DNA of 64,000 nt from Antitrichia curtipendula (GCA_951230915.1 OX579633.1:1550001-1614000); one strand, 5' to 3'. Numbered from the stretch's first letter, positions 29,845 through 43,599 are shown. The notes: generated by a model not told the origin, from the sequence alone. Numbers and translations: made by a program.

Positions 29845-32800
29845 GTTAGACCGACCACCCCAAGCGATCGACCATCCGGGCCAAACCTCCAAGAAATCAA
29901 TTAATTCAAATGGCCGATTCCAGCGTGGATCGATCGATGTCAAGATCGGAGCACGCGGTAGACTGTCTGTCTTCAGTTTTTTCAATTACAAGAATGAAAT
30001 GCCTAGCTAGCGTCTCCACAGGCTTTTCATCTGATTGGGATGTATTGTATTGTACTGTGTAGAAAGCTCCTCGTTACCGTCTTCCGAAAGTTCTTGTCTG
30101 AATGAGTTCTGTCGTCGTGCATAATATATGTTGCAGAACCTTCATATGAATACTGTATATGGGTCTAGCCTACATGTTATTTTGTTTATCGTCCAACTAT
30201 GAAGTAAGAGCGACTGCCCTGCTCATTCGTTGTTCAAAGAGAACAACTTGCTTGTAAATTAAGAGAAAATGTGGAATGTAAATACAGTATCCTCTTTTTT
30301 TAGTATCTCCTTGTCTAAGATTGTGCATGGCTATGTTCTGCAAAACGTACGTTGTTGAGGTCACTTGTGGATTTAACTAGGGTGATGGACTTTTTGCAGA
30401 GTTTGGGAATGGAAATTGTCAAATGGTCTGGGGTCGCTCCTGTTTGGATTACAGGTAATATTCAACAAGAGAGTTTGCAGATAGTAGGTGGGCGTGCACG
30501 TGAAAGCTGAATTAAAAATGTCTATATATAGTAAGCATGGCCTCTCTAAATGCATAACCCTCTGTTAATGCATAGTCCCGACACCATGCAGTAAGAGAGG
30601 TTCTACCTGTAGTAGCACTAGTAGGAGTAGTAGCTAATTAGTAGCTAATTAATTTCACGCAAAAGAGTCAGACACCATCTAAAATGCAACACCTAGCTAG
30701 ATGTAGTGCCAACAGCATGTACTGAAGTCTCTGAAACTATCACAAGTTTCCAAAAGCTAGTATCCAATGATTCAAATTGAACTTGTATTCTTTGAGCAAA
30801 CAATGAGAGATGAAGCTGATCTAGACAAGTGCTGCAAGGCTGTTCAATCAAGAGATAGAGTCTACATTAGTTTCCTATGAACTTCGAAAAAAATATTTTG
30901 AAGAAGCATAATAAAAAACAGTCATGTCGGTAAAACTATTTTGTGTTTCCATTTCCTGGCCCTTGCTATTGCATTGATAAAAATAAATTGCCCATATGAT
31001 GGTGGGATCAGAAGTTACGATAGATAACCTTCGACTACCAAGACTGCTTCGTAGCAGTTGATATGTTCTCACCCATTGAGTATTCATAATGAAGGTGGCC
31101 ATGATTGCCATTATTGAATGAAATGCTAGCCAATGTCAATGCCATTATAAACCAAAAAATAAAATCTATTTAAATTTTTTATTACTTTGAACAATCTATC
31201 TAATTTTTATCATCAAGTTACAGAATCTTGAAGAAAGTGTTGTGTTGTTCCTACTCTTCATTACTGAACACTCTCGGTGGAATGTTTTTGTCATATTTTT
31301 TGGGGTGAATGCTTCATGTTCACAGGGACTGACTTGTACGACTTGTCTTTGCGGACTCGGTTCAGTTATACTTGTGGAAATTGCAGATGGTGGTCCTCGA
31401 ATTACTGGCCTGGTTGTGACACCTTTCATTCTTCCACTATATGGTAGAACCACCCATAGTCGACCACTTAAGCAATTTCACGTATGTTTTGGAGCAGTAG
31501 AAGGCAATATGAATTTACAATCTTGTAGGAAGATAGAAATGATGGACATTGTCCAGTTTTCATGATTTTTTTCCCTTAAAGTGAATTTACTATGAATTTT
31601 GAAAGCCAAACGTTGGCCTCAACCCATACCCAAGATATAGAGTCTTCCAATTTCGACCATTCCATAACTACATTCCCACTCAATGCTTCCTACTTTCTTG
31701 CTCACTAAATCAGGACATGTTTCATGACTTTATAGTGCCAACCTTGCAAAAGAGAAGAAATCACATTCCTAACTATGGTTGGATTGTATACCGGCCTTGG
31801 TTAGAAAGAGTTGCACCCTACAGGTTGGTTATTGATGGCCAGTTGGTAATGGTTGGTTCTACCATATTGTTGTTGTTGTTTGTGGTGGTAGCTTTCTTCT
31901 TGATGTGTACACTGAATAGGGGTTTTAAAGGGACCCATGTTAATTAACTGACATTATACACTATATAAATATCTAAGTTTGTTGTATATCAATAATTATT
32001 GAAGTATGTAGTGGTTGTACATCATGTTTCAAACATCTACAATTTTTTTGCAATTAATCCCTTTAATTTTCTAGTCCCCTTAATACCCCTATTCAACTTA
32101 GATTGTTTATTGTTGAATTTATAGAGCATGCAAAGGTTCGGACTTGTGAATGAGGCACGGGTGCTTTTTTGGTGTGTATTTTTGATGTCATTTCAATCAT
32201 CCTCTCTAAATTTTGCATCATGTCATTCCTTTCTATAATTTGTTCTAGGGTGATTTTGCAAGATTCAAAGCTCTTGCTACAACTGTAACCGTATATTGAG
32301 TTGTATTTGTTCTTGCCTATTTGTAGATTCTTTAATTTTATATACTATTGAGTCGGCATTGATAAACAAAAGAGAAAATAAAAAATGGATAGTGATACTA
32401 TATAACATGATATGATTGTTGTGGATAGATGGTGGTATTTTCGTATTGACATGAAAAATTCCATATTTGGATAAAATGCAGCGGTAGCATTGTATGAAAG
32501 CATGCATGCACTCTAAAAAAAAGTCATTGAATGCCCAGAAGTTGTCTTCTCCTCTATTCTACCAAAGATTCTCTTTGAAATCATTGGATAACCTCAATTG
32601 CGCATTCCAATCTTCCATATTGATAGTGCATTCACGCAACCCATTGTATTGTAAACTATGCCCTCCAACACTCTATTTAAAAATGGGCTCAAAATATATA
32701 GAGGACCCCTTTTGCTCAACCATGTTGTACAAAATAATGTGTGCTAACATAATGTCTTTTATAGTATCCAAACCCCATTGGCACCATGACTTTTTTATAG

Positions 32801-34195
32801 TCTTCCATCTAATTTGAAACATGATAAAGACCCTTTCCACATTTTACTAAACAACTTTTTGTATCTTTGCAATTTACAATTTCTTTCCTCCTTGGGACTC
32901 ATGAATTGTCTGCACAAAGCAACTCCATTGTGGATAGATTCCATCACGTAGCAAATAGTAATGGAATAGATGTGGCCGTATATTTTGAATGGCGTGTCAC
33001 AAGCTTTGTCCCTCAACAAGTCTACAAGAAGTGGTCGCCTATTCAAGACACCAATGTAATCGTTTTCTTTCCCTTGCCTAAAGAAGGCATGTACATTTTA
33101 TACACATTCTACCTATTTGCAATGTAAAAAAAATGTGACAAAAAACTCTTTGAAATGATGTTAGTCAAACACATGGTTGAAATTTATCTTTAGTTGTCAA
33201 ATTACAATTTCAACAATTTTAGCTTGAAATATACCTTGTCTCTTAGGTGTTAAATTATTATTTGTGTTAAAAAAATAATAATACCACAATGAAGGGATTT
33301 TCAATACATTTTCTTCAAATGTGTTTAAGAAACCAAACAAAATACTTGGATGAAAAAAATATTTTTCATCCTATAGGATTCTTTAAAATCATTTGAAAAG
33401 ATGCATATTGGCCATGGTGAAGTTTTAAGGCTATGAAAATTCCCACCAGTGTGACAAAACTTCATCATTTCAAGAAGGTAGGACACTTGTTTTAACTCAA
33501 GAAAATCCATTGCAATTTGAACCCAAAAATGAAAAAAAATGAAAAAAATGTTCACTATTGGGTCAAGATTTGGGGATGGAAACAATATAAAATGTAAGCA
33601 CTGTAACTATAGGATTTTAGTTCTATGTTCATTTCAAATATGTATGAAAAATTTTGGATTCAAATTCTTCACCAATTGGGATATCTATGTTCTCAAAGTT
33701 GAGAGTTTTTATTTTCTATTGCATACCTATTGAATATAGGTGTATTGTTATGTGAGCTTAGAGTTGTGGGCTCATGAACGTAGGGGACTATAAATCTATA
33801 TTATAGGTGTTTATATTATAGGAACTTTTTATAAATATAGGATATCTATGTTATAGACACTTGTATTATAGGTGTTTTATTATGTTATAAGCACCTTCAA
33901 TGTTTATAGGGCATCTACCTATACCTATGATCAAGCCTCATATGCTTGCGTATCTATCCTCACATACTAGCATTATTGTTGTGGAGTATCTCAACTTGAA
34001 AATTCAAGGAAAATTAAACTATATGGGATTTAGTTTGCTCATTATATTTTGATGTAGATGTTTAGGTTGAAAATTCCCTCATCCAAAGTAAGAACTCAAA
34101 TCCACTTTGTGAAAGACTTATACATCTTGCATTTCTATTATCTCCTTCAAATATGTAGAAGTAGCAATAAATTCACTTGAATTCTAGAAATAACT
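29845..34195. other. Long spacer with no clear gene
   Basis: The 3' flank of the small gene (to about 30,300) is followed by AT-rich sequence. The frames at 31,242-31,565 and 31,717-31,947 (the second with one hydrophobic stretch) and at 32,494-33,127 show no recognisable domain. Short TATTATAGGTGTT-type repeats occur at 33,800-33,890. Confidence 0.5.
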
Positions 34196-34197
34196 TA

Positions 34198-36487
34198 TTT
34201 AACTCCTAAATGCCTAAAGTCTTTTTCAAGATTATTAGAATTTGCTCTAAATTGAACAAAAATCCAACACTGTGATAAGTGTCATCAATTTTTTTGAATT
34301 ATAACGATACAACTTCAAACTAGACAAGTTAGAGATCGGGTAGGAAAAGATACTACAACAATATTATTTATTGATTAAAAAATCATAATGTTTGATCCTA
34401 TGGGTGTACATTAAAATTATAAAAGTGATTTGAAGTTTTTCAATCTTCTTTTCAAATGTCGAATCTAAAATTGAGGTCACCTAAAAAATATGAGGTTAAC
34501 CTCTAAAGGACCAACATGCATTTTTTGGCAATATAGAAATTTTGGGCAGGTACCTGTGACTGAAGATTTTCATGTTTTGGGCTGAAATTTTAATAGAAGT
34601 GGTGCGCGTGGAATATCTTTATATGCACTAAGTTTCATGACATTTGAAAATACGAGTCAAAAGTTATGGCCTAATATGTTACTTTTTTCCCCGGCCACGC
34701 AGTCTGGGCAGATTAAAAAAATCATTTTTTCAGAAACAAAAATTTGAAATTGGTTTTCTAGAGTTATATAGATGTGAAAAGCTTTGAATCATTCCATTTT
34801 GAAAATTGAGTCAAAAGTTATGAGGAATTTTAGTTTGTGGGTAGTTACGGATTCTCTACTCTAAAGTAAACTTTGAAGTCCTTTATCTTACTCAATTTTC
34901 AATATTTTTGAAATAAAATAAAATCATAGGATGTAGATTGTTTATTACAACATTTCAACCATTGGGATTGGCATTTTTCAATTTCTTAATTAAATTCTTA
35001 ACAATTTTGTATTTTGAATCATTCTCTATTTCTTTCTACTTACTATTTTTTTCCTATATGTTGTACAACTCCAAATGATGTGAAATTTTTCAAGCATGTA
35101 GCCAACTTATCTAGGAAAATGAACCCAAAGAAGCACCACCATTTTAAACATTTTTTCATAGAAAAGTGAGCTTGTGAAGTGCAGCTGCCCGGTTTTTTGC
35201 AGGGCCCAAAAAATGATTTTAATGAAATTGAATGCTTATATCTTGCAATCCACGTGGTGGAAATTTCTGAATTTCTTATCACATGTTCTCAAGTCAGCAC
35301 TATATAAGATCCTACGGTTACATGTGTCAAAAAAAGTTTTTTTCAAAAATTTGGTACTTGTACTAAAAGTGGCAATTCTTGAGTGTTTTTGGTGAAAACA
35401 TAGTCATGAAACTTTAGGGGTTAAAGGACATAACATGCATAACTGCAATCAATTTAGGGCTTCTCAAACTCTACTCTACAATTTTTTTAAATGAATTTCT
35501 AATATGATTTTTTCTCAAAGGTCTAATTATTTAAGACTCATTTCTAAGAGCATTCAACCTAGAAAATCAAAATTTGCAATGGATATCCTTGCACATAATC
35601 TTGAATAGAAAAATCACAATAATTCAATTACAAAATTGAAATTTTTAGATGCTAAAATGATGTTTTCAATATAAATTTTCAAAAACACTAAATACTAAAT
35701 ATAGAAACTTGATAAAGGTTTATTTAAGTTCAAATTTTTTTTGACACCATAATTTGGTGCCTTGGGCATTTAGGATAAAAAGTTTGAAAATGATATGAAA
35801 TCTTTCAATACATTTTTCACATGTCAAATCTAAAATTGAGGTCATCTAAAAAACATGAGGTTAAAAGACATATGTATAAACCCAATCAATTTATAGCTCC
35901 TCAAAGTCTATTTTACAACTTTTTTAAATGAATATCTAGCATATATATATGATTTTTCTCTCTAAGATCAAGTGTATTCATTATTCAAGGCTCATTTCCA
36001 AGAGCCCTCAACATTAGAACATCAAGATTTGCAATAGATATACTTTACACAAAATCTTAAATAGAAGAATCATAAACATTTAACTTCCAAATCTAATTTT
36101 TGCATTAGAGAAAACTTGGACCCTGTCGAGGGCCATTTGACTTTTAGCCAGTGTGCAAATACATTGAAATAAATAAACGGTTTAATTTTTTTATAAATTT
36201 AAATAAATAAAATAAAATTTAATGACCAATCCAACAAGCACGCAAGGTGACTTTTACTAGCAAGATTTTCTATGACCAAATTTAGGTTGATATTTTCTTT
36301 ATTTGTACATTTACATGCACTCAAACAACCCTCCAAAGGGCTGAAATTTTCTCTAATGATTCTAAAACTTAACTTCAAAATGAATTTGTTTAAAAAAAAT
36401 CCTACTACCAATAGTATTCTGGTAAGGTTTTATTTAACTTCAAAGTTTTATTGACACTATATTATAGAGAATGCCTTGGGCATTTAG
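34198..36487. repeat. Two diverged tandem copies of a repeat, the first split by a TTAA element
   Basis: Copy 1 is 34,400-34,495 plus 35,425-35,777 and copy 2 is 35,778-36,486. Shared landmarks are TCTAAAATTGAGGTCA, ATGAGGTTAA, TTTTTTAAATGAAT and CTTGGGCATTTAGG. The outer ends read TTAACTCCTAAATGCC (about 34,198) and GGGCATTTAGGGATTAA (to about 36,486), so the whole block may itself be an older TTAA-family element. Confidence 0.65.
34496..35424. mobile_element. TTAA-bounded element, 921-bp body, with readable empty site
   Basis: TTAA 34496-34499, body CCTCTAAAGG...ACTTTAGGGG (34500-35420), TTAA 35421-35424. In the neighbouring repeat copy the same spot is ATGAGGTTAAAAGACA (TTAA 35861-35864), the unoccupied target. 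An inverted, truncated relative lies at 50,390-50,925, sharing the frame that ends GVVQHIGKK/GIVQHIGKK. There is no transposase, so it is non-autonomous. Confidence 0.8.
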
Positions 36488-37590
36488 GGATTAAGAACTG
36501 ACTATTTATATTAAGGTAGATTAAAATCAAAAAGAATTTTGAAAATCCCTAAGATTTGATTTTGAGAATCTTTAGAATTTTGGAAATCATTTTTTGGACA
36601 TATTTGACTCTCCTTGAAATAAGGTCAATAATTTTTCTTTAAACTTCTATTCTCATATATAAATTGATTGTAACTCCTTTATAAACCCAACCTCTTCAGA
36701 TTCTTGTCTAAAATGTACAACTTCTATTCATGAGAACCTAGAGATGATTTAGGTGCATTTATTATGTGCATTTTGAATCATTCCAACTTACTCATATATT
36801 GCATATAAAATACATAAGAAGAGATCCTTGAATACTCTTTTTACTTCCAATATGATACACAAAAATTAGACAATTCAATAATAGCCATTCTAGAATTAAC
36901 CTTAACAAGATGTTTCTTGGGGGTCACACCTAAGTTTGTACAATGAAAAAAAAAAAAAATTTCATCTAATTTCTGAAAAGTTAGATGAATATATTTTTAA
37001 TGAACTATATTGCAAATTTCCTCGTTATAGTATTATTGACTTCTCTAAAGGAAAAGATGTTAAATTCACAAATTACTTTTTGTAGAGTATCACTTTAGCC
37101 ATTCCTTGCTATTTATTCTTGATTTGAATTTTATTCATGAAAATGATATTTTTTGAATTTGAGTTCGACTAATGACATGAAGCTTATCAAGTTTAGTTTC
37201 TACTTCAATTGGCAAATTTTGAAAAATTCATAAATTTCAAAAATTTTAGCAATATGAATTTTGGGCCTATAACTATGGTTTTGTTGATGGTCTAAGTCTA
37301 GAGTGACACAATAAGTTTGGTTTATGTCATAATGTTCTACACTTCAATGGTGAAAGTGATACTCTACAAAATTATATGGTGAAAGTTTTATATTTGCTCA
37401 TATTTGATATGAATTTTCTTCATTTTTTTTTAAGAAATTCACAATAACTTAAAATCTTTCTCCCCCAAATTAAATTTTTTTATGACTTATAGCAAACATA
37501 TGACTTCATCTTTGAAAACTAAATACAAAAAATTTCATTCATATATAGTTGCAAAATGGTCAACAAGAGTGATGGACAGTGAGGCTTGAA
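36488..37590. other. AT-rich spacer
   Basis: No gene, RNA or clear repeat boundary seen. Confidence 0.5.
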
Positions 37591-38016
37591 TCACTGGTCA
37601 TAGGCCCGTCCTTTCCATGCACAGTTTCAAAGCAGTCCCACCTGGCTTATACGCCACTTGGCACCCCATGCAACCCAAGCATGCCGGCCTCTCCCGCGTG
37701 GCTGCGGCCACTTATTGCCAAGTGGACTCTCCTCTCTCTTTCAAGTCTCCCTTGCCTTTGGAATTGGGATTGAGATTGTCGCAGCTGCACCTTCAGTTCC
37801 ATGGCTGTCGATCACAAGCTTCACTTGCCTTCTTTTCACCGAAAAATTCTATGTTCTAAGGTGATGACGCAAGAGACATAGAATCAATGTCTTTTAATTT
37901 GTTGCAATCGATTATCGTTTTCTCTTTCAGCATTACATTCCTTGTGTCGCAATCCTACTGTTCTCCTCTTCCACATTTGATTGAAAGCTCTGCACACGAA
38001 AACTCCGTCCTCGGAG

Positions 38017-38372
38017 CTCACCCGTAAGAATATTTTGCCACTATTGCTGCAGAATGGACTGAATTCCTAGTAAACAGGAGATTGTCAGTTGAAATGGCGA
38101 ACATTTCTGCAGTTGTAGTGGAAGATCTAATCTCTCTGTATTGCAAATAGGAGACTTCATATCTAGTTGAATTGAAATTGGATTAGTCAGGGTCTCACCA
38201 GTGAGAATTTTCTCGCCACTATTGCTCCAGAATGGACTGAATTTCTAGTAATCAGGTGATTGTCAGTTGAAATGGCGAAAGATTTTTGCAATTGTATTAA
38301 ACCCTAATCTCGGAGTTGGCAATAGGAAACTCACCTAATTGAATTGAAATTTGGAATTGGATTGTTGTTAGT
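38017..38372 (+). repeat. About 178-bp tandem duplication in the leader of the glyoxalase-like gene
   Basis: Two copies with a 178-base offset. Shared landmarks are GCCACTATTGCT at 38037 and 38215, then CAGAATGGACTGAATT, GATTGTCAGTTGAAATGGCG and a final GAATTGAAATT. The second copy ends just before the coding ATG at 38410, so promoter or leader elements are doubled. Confidence 0.8.
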
Positions 38373-38409
38373 CAGGGTTCTTTGTCTGAATGGTTGTCAT
38401 GTGTGTGAG

Positions 38410-40402
38410 ATGGACAGGGAGGAGGTAGTTATGGCGGACGCGTCGCCGTTTCAGGGCGTCCACCTGCATCATGTGGCTCGCGAAACTTCCGATGTTAATC
38501 GTATGGTGGAGTTTTACCAGAAGGTGTGCATGTTGGGCTTATAGAATGTTGTGGGTTCAGTTGTGATAATTATTTGTAATTTGAGGTTGCTTGTTATCCA
38601 ATTTTGTACTTCGTGTTGATTCGTCCTTGTACAATTGGTGTGTGATTAGTAGGTTAAGGTGATAGCTAAGAGATGATTTAGCATCATGCGGAAGTAATTT
38701 AGCATTGTTGAAAATGTAAGAGCTCTGAGTACTTGCATGTTGAAGGCTCTGGATCATTCTGTTTATACACAATTATATGGGACTGAATGATTTACTGCAA
38801 TTGTGATTCTTGGTTATTAGGTGCTTGGGTTTCAGAAGCTTGAAACGCCTCAGTCGTTTGGAGATTTCAATGTAACTTGGCTGCGCTTGCCGCCAATATA
38901 TCAGTTGCATGTGGTTGAGCGAGACCCGAAGTCACGGTTGCCGGAGAGCCCTTTTGTGGTGCCCAGTGACGCCAAGTATGTTACTGCAGACCACGTTTCG
39001 TCCATGAGTCTATTGTTGTTGGACAGGGTTTTGGGGATTTACTAGACTGTGTCTGGAACTTCTAGACAGCATTGCAAAGAGAGTCCTTATTGTGATTTAT
39101 AGGGTCACTCTCTCTGTAGTCACAATGATCGTGATTGCGCAGACCTCCGATTTTATGTTATACATATGATGTCGTCAATAAGTTCTAGAAAGTCTAATTT
39201 TACTAACAAAGCTCGGTTTTCACTTAATATCTGTAGTGTTAGAAATGACGGTGTTTCAACGATTCTGCAATCCATGTTGTTAATAATTCTCCAAACTGAA
39301 TGTGTGTTGCAGTGCTGATGTGAGTGCTTTGTGGCGAGGACCTCATTTGTCATTCCGAGTATCTGATTACGATGCTGCCATCGATACTTTGAAGGTATTA
39401 TACTGCACTGCTGTGCTCGACTTTTCTACGCAGACATGAGGGCTACGAAAGTTTCTCCAAATGTGCAATTATTGTGGGTACTTCTATTTATGAAGAAGTA
39501 ACTTTTTACTGGAATAAAGTCTGACTACAAGTATGGAAGAAACTCTCAGAATTTGAAGAAACTCCACATGATCAAAGAATTTGCAATCCGTAGTATACTT
39601 GTAGTCTGATTTTTTTTGGAAATAGAATGAATGCACATTCGTTGTTAGTACTGGTTATGTCAAAATAGCACCAAGTTGAATTCCTCAGAGCATTATATTT
39701 TAACATTTTATAGCATGATTTGACATGCGCGCTCAAAAGTTTGGCTGAATTTCATCCTTCTCTCGTTCTCTGTAGTGTCCTCTTAGCACAAACATATCAC
39801 TGACGGGTAATTATCCAAATTGGATACCATTCGAAGTTTGATAACTTTAGCGAAAGAATGTTTCTATTCCTTCTTGAAATGGATGATGCCAGAAGTAGGT
39901 TTTACATTGATTTTTATCCATTCCGAACCCTTCCGCTGATTATGCAATTGTTGATTATTTTTCGTGTTTTTTACATTTCCTTACCTTCGGAGTCTCTATC
40001 TTCCTGTGCCAGGTGAAAGACATCAAATACTTCGAAAAGACGCAACAAGAAGGCAAAGTGAAGCAATGCTTCTTCTTCGATCCTGATGGTAAGCCTGCTT
40101 TGAGAATGCAATCTATGGAACATTCAATGAAGTAGCTGAAGAAATCAGCACCATAGACAAAATCAACTAAAGATGATTCTTTAATTTAATTAGAAGCTTC
40201 GACATTTGAGAAGATTACAATAATAATTCCGATATTAAATAATCAAGATCTCCATTCATGTTGAGCTCGGTCGGTCCTTCGGTTCAAATCAGTCAAGTCC
40301 TGTCTTAGCATTGTTTTATTCTATTTTCCACTCTAATGATGTATGAAAATTTTCATTGCAGGTAATGGTTTGGAGATTGGCAACTGGCCTGTGCCGGAGT
40401 AG
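38410..40402 (+). CDS. Glyoxalase-I-like VOC-superfamily protein, 155 aa
   Basis: Exons are 38410-38523, 38821-38975, 39313-39394, 40013-40088 and 40362-40402. Phases agree and the 468 bases end in TAG. The protein is a single vicinal-oxygen-chelate module. LHHVARETSDVNRMVEFYQK gives the first strand with its metal-type His, then VLGFQKLETP, LPPIYQLHVVE, WRGPHLSFRVSDYDAAIDTL, and the terminal QCFFFDPDGNGLEIGNW, whose Glu is the expected last metal ligand. It resembles the plant GLYI4/GLYI7 group of lactoylglutathione-lyase-like proteins, which are linked to methylglyoxal metabolism. Whether it is catalytic is not certain. The ATG at 38410 gives MDREEVVMADASPFQGVHLH; the internal ATG at 38431 is an alternative. 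It is probably cytosolic, since no targeting peptide is evident. Confidence 0.88.
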
Positions 40403-40629
40403 ACAAATAGTTACCCTTGTTGCTGTTGTGAAGTAATTTCACACATAGAATGATCATACTGTGTACGTCTGAAATTTTTACCACTGTATGGATGATGGTA
40501 ATTGGAAATATGTTCATTTATGTGCAAATCTGATCAGAACTTCAGTTGAAATAGTACTGGAAAATATGTAATATGCGCATCATACATGTCGTGCAATCTA
40601 TACCTTAAATGACAATGTTTTTTTGGTTT

Positions 40630-40860
40630 TATTGTTATGGTGAGATCTCTGGAACTGTGCGTCCCTTGGTTGCATTCTTGATGCCATTGGAAAGCTCTCT
40701 ATGAGGAGGGGTGCATGGGTTTTGTTTCTGGTGTTCCGACCTATGGTGTAAAAATAACTGAACTTTGAATTTCAAAGTTCTTGTGATTAAAAAAACTAAA
40801 AAATTATTTTTTGTTTTTGTTTTTATTTTTATTTTTACAATAGCACAAGGCACACTTGTT
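40630..40860 (+). mobile_element. Foldback MITE family, copy in orientation A
   Basis: Carries the family core GAGGAGGGGTGCATGGG followed by TTTTGTTTCTGGTGTT, TATTGAA-like and TTTGAATTTCAAAGTTC. Related copies are at 55,990-56,200, 56,200-56,390, 58,045-58,320, 58,405-58,650 and 63,535-63,725. Confidence 0.65.
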
Positions 40861-41572
40861 GGGTGTGTGTGATGGATAGTAGTTGTTGCTCAAACTCATA
40901 CTTGTACCTCATGTAGGGGCCACACTCACCCCTAGACACCTAAGGCTTGTTAGGGTTTAAAAATATCATTGTTTTTGAAGTGCTATAGGTCTAATTGTTA
41001 CTAAGGTATAGGAATCTCAACCATACTATCTTGGAGTGCACTATCTTGTAAATGATGTGAATCAAATTTGGAGTCATTTGACCACATAGATTGAAAGATT
41101 ATAGTGTTTTAGTGTCAAAAAAGGATCATGCTAAAAATTTCCTAGTAACACATTTGGAGACAAAATTTGATTTCTAGGTCTACTTAAATCAAAAACTTTG
41201 AACTATAAAGTGCTTCAAAACCAATATACAAAGACATTGGTGAAAGAAAATATCATTCAAATGACTCATTGCCTATGTTGGTAGATTGGCTTTGAAATAG
41301 CAAAAAAAGTTGCAAAAAACACATTTGATGTTGAACCTCCTACTAGAATGCTTCTTAGATGCTCATAACTTTTTGGATTGAAATGAATTTTAACCATACA
41401 AACTAATATACCCAACTTTCACCAATTTTTTTATATTGAAAATGGACACTATATGAAGAAGAAATAAGCCACCAACGATCAATGTATTCCAAAAATGTTT
41501 AGATTTTGAACTTCAAATTGCTCCCAAACATTCAAAACAACTTGGATTGATATGGAAATTTTATCACAATAA

Positions 41573-41826
41573 CTACACTAAATAGTGAAATTAAGTGGCC
41601 TTAACGATTAGGTTGCTTTATTTCAAGAAAATTACTTTACAAGCCATCAAAGTCAACAAATATTTTTATAGATATTTCCATTTGTACACATGGAGGTTCA
41701 TGAGTCCCAATTACAACTATACTTAATTCAAAAGTAGTAAAATTTTGTAAAAGAGATACTAAATATTTATATAGGGTAGAACGTTGAGAAATTAGTGCGG
41801 CCATCTAATTTCACTATTTAGTGTAG
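41573..41826. mobile_element. MITE with 28-bp terminal inverted repeats, 254 bp
   Basis: The ends read CTACACTAAATAGTGAAATT and, reversed from the right, the same with only two mismatches over 28 bases (41573-41600 against 41799-41826). Each end also contains the small palindrome-like CACTAAATAGTG. Confidence 0.8.
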
Positions 41827-42203
41827 ATTTCAAGGGGAATATAATCCTACCAATTTGTATTGAAAACATACATTGGATGAAGGAGATACAAGCCTTAGAT
41901 ACATCTTCTACTTCTAGGTACATCATTTATTCTAATTAGCCTATTGTTCACTATTTCGTAGTGACCATTATGTTTCAACCACTTGTTGCTAGAGAACTTT
42001 TCATTCAAAAAGCTTCTTGACGATGGTCTCAAGGTGTACTATGAACAAGAAGAAACCATTTACTCTTTAGCACACTATTATGGTGTTATATGAAATGATG
42101 GATAACACTAATTAGAATAAACAATATAGTGAAACAGAGTTGTGAAGATCCTGCAGCTCTAGATAATACAACTTCAGGTTTCATTTCACTTAGTTTGCCA
42201 TTG

Positions 42204-42359
42204 AGGTAACTTTGCTTATGACATGCCAACTTTGGACTAGCCTAATGCAGGCCCAAGAATTTATGAGCAGTACATGTGTCTTATGAAATATACTTCACAA
42301 TAACTTTTGGCTTGAATTAGGCTAGTTCATAATTTTGCCTATTATAGGCTAAGTTACCT
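42204..42359. mobile_element. Foldback MITE, 156 bp
   Basis: About 45 bases at each end are inverted copies. AGGTAACTT...GACTAGCCTAAT is on the left, and ATTAGGCTAGTT...AAGTTACCT on the right. No coding capacity. Confidence 0.6.
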
Positions 42360-43599
42360 TTTTTGTAGGCTTGGCTAGCCAATGTTGTAATTTCTGGAGC
42401 TATTACTCTCCCTTTTTGGAATTATTCTAAACTCAAAGAAAAAGTACTTTGTACTGACCTTGTTTCAGTGAAAAAATACATTAAGGTGAAGACACCCTCA
42501 ACTGTCCATGGATCTGTCAGTTGGAGAGTCAACACCTAGTGGTTTGGTGCAGCTGCGCTTATTGAGAAGGTTTCATGTGCAGTTACCTTAATTCTTTAAG
42601 CTTACTGTTTTTCCAACCTTTTGTTTTGTTTTGATGATGAAATCTGACATTCATCCAAGACATGGTGAAAGAGCCAAGCATGGTTTCCAAGAGGCTGGCA
42701 ACGGAGGCTGTTGATTGAACAGGGTAGTTGTGATAACATCACAGTGATTGTGGTATTCCTCAAACTTATTTGCAACTGTGGAGTGTGTATTTAGGAATCA
42801 ACTTACAAAGGTGACAGACAATACAGATAGTCACACCTCCTCCAAACCCAAAATTTCTACGAAAAAAGCAAAGTTGAGGAGAAAAAAAGAAGAGCCAATT
42901 AGGAGTCACAAATCATGAAGGTGTGACATTCCTTTTCTGCTATCTGGAAAACGAGAGTGGAGAACGTAGAATGCATCAGTGGTTTAACAGGATGAAGCCG
43001 CATAACTTGCAAGCATTCTGGAACACGTGATGGAGCTGCAAAACTTAGGCATTGACACAAAACGGCACCATAAATGCAACAAGTAGGAGCACAAGAGATC
43101 ATTCTTAAATGGAAAAATCTTCTTTGCACCCATTATTCACCTCTGGAGGAGAATAAATAATGGACATGTAAAAGAAGAATATTCTACCAATGGGAGGCCA
43201 ATGGGGAGCTGCATCTCTGAAGAAATGGACATGCAGTGAAGAAGGTATTAAAGTTTATTTTCATATTGTGTATGATTTAAATTATATTCAGGTCTGATGC
43301 ACCATGATCACACCATGATCCATCAACTGACTAGCATCGATAGATTGTCTCAAAGCTTCTTCTTTGTATTACTTCAACATATTACCAATGAATAGCACAA
43401 AATCAACAGCGAAGTGAATTACATGATTTACAAGATGGATTACTTTAGAACCTTCAGAGAAGTTCCGACCCTACCGACAACGTCATTGTGCAACTAGCAC
43501 ATAGTCCACCGTACTCTTTCAAGCTGCTAGAAAGAAATCATAAATCCTAATTGATTTCCGCATGAACAATTTCTTTACACATCAAAAAATGGACCTATC
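42360..43599. other. Spacer downstream of the F-box gene
   Basis: Moderately AT-rich, without a supportable gene. It probably contains the 3' untranslated region of the minus-strand F-box gene near 43,400-43,600. Confidence 0.45.

Noticed and set aside
31717..31947. 76-codon frame with a hydrophobic segment
   Set aside because: A single hydrophobic run made by a GTTGTTGTTG-type repeat. There is no family match and no codon bias.
35043..35282. 79-codon frame ending GVVQHIGKK with a relative at 50,536-50,772
   Set aside because: At first it looked like a conserved protein, but the similarity is explained by two copies of the same TTAA element. The frames differ in length and carry no domain.
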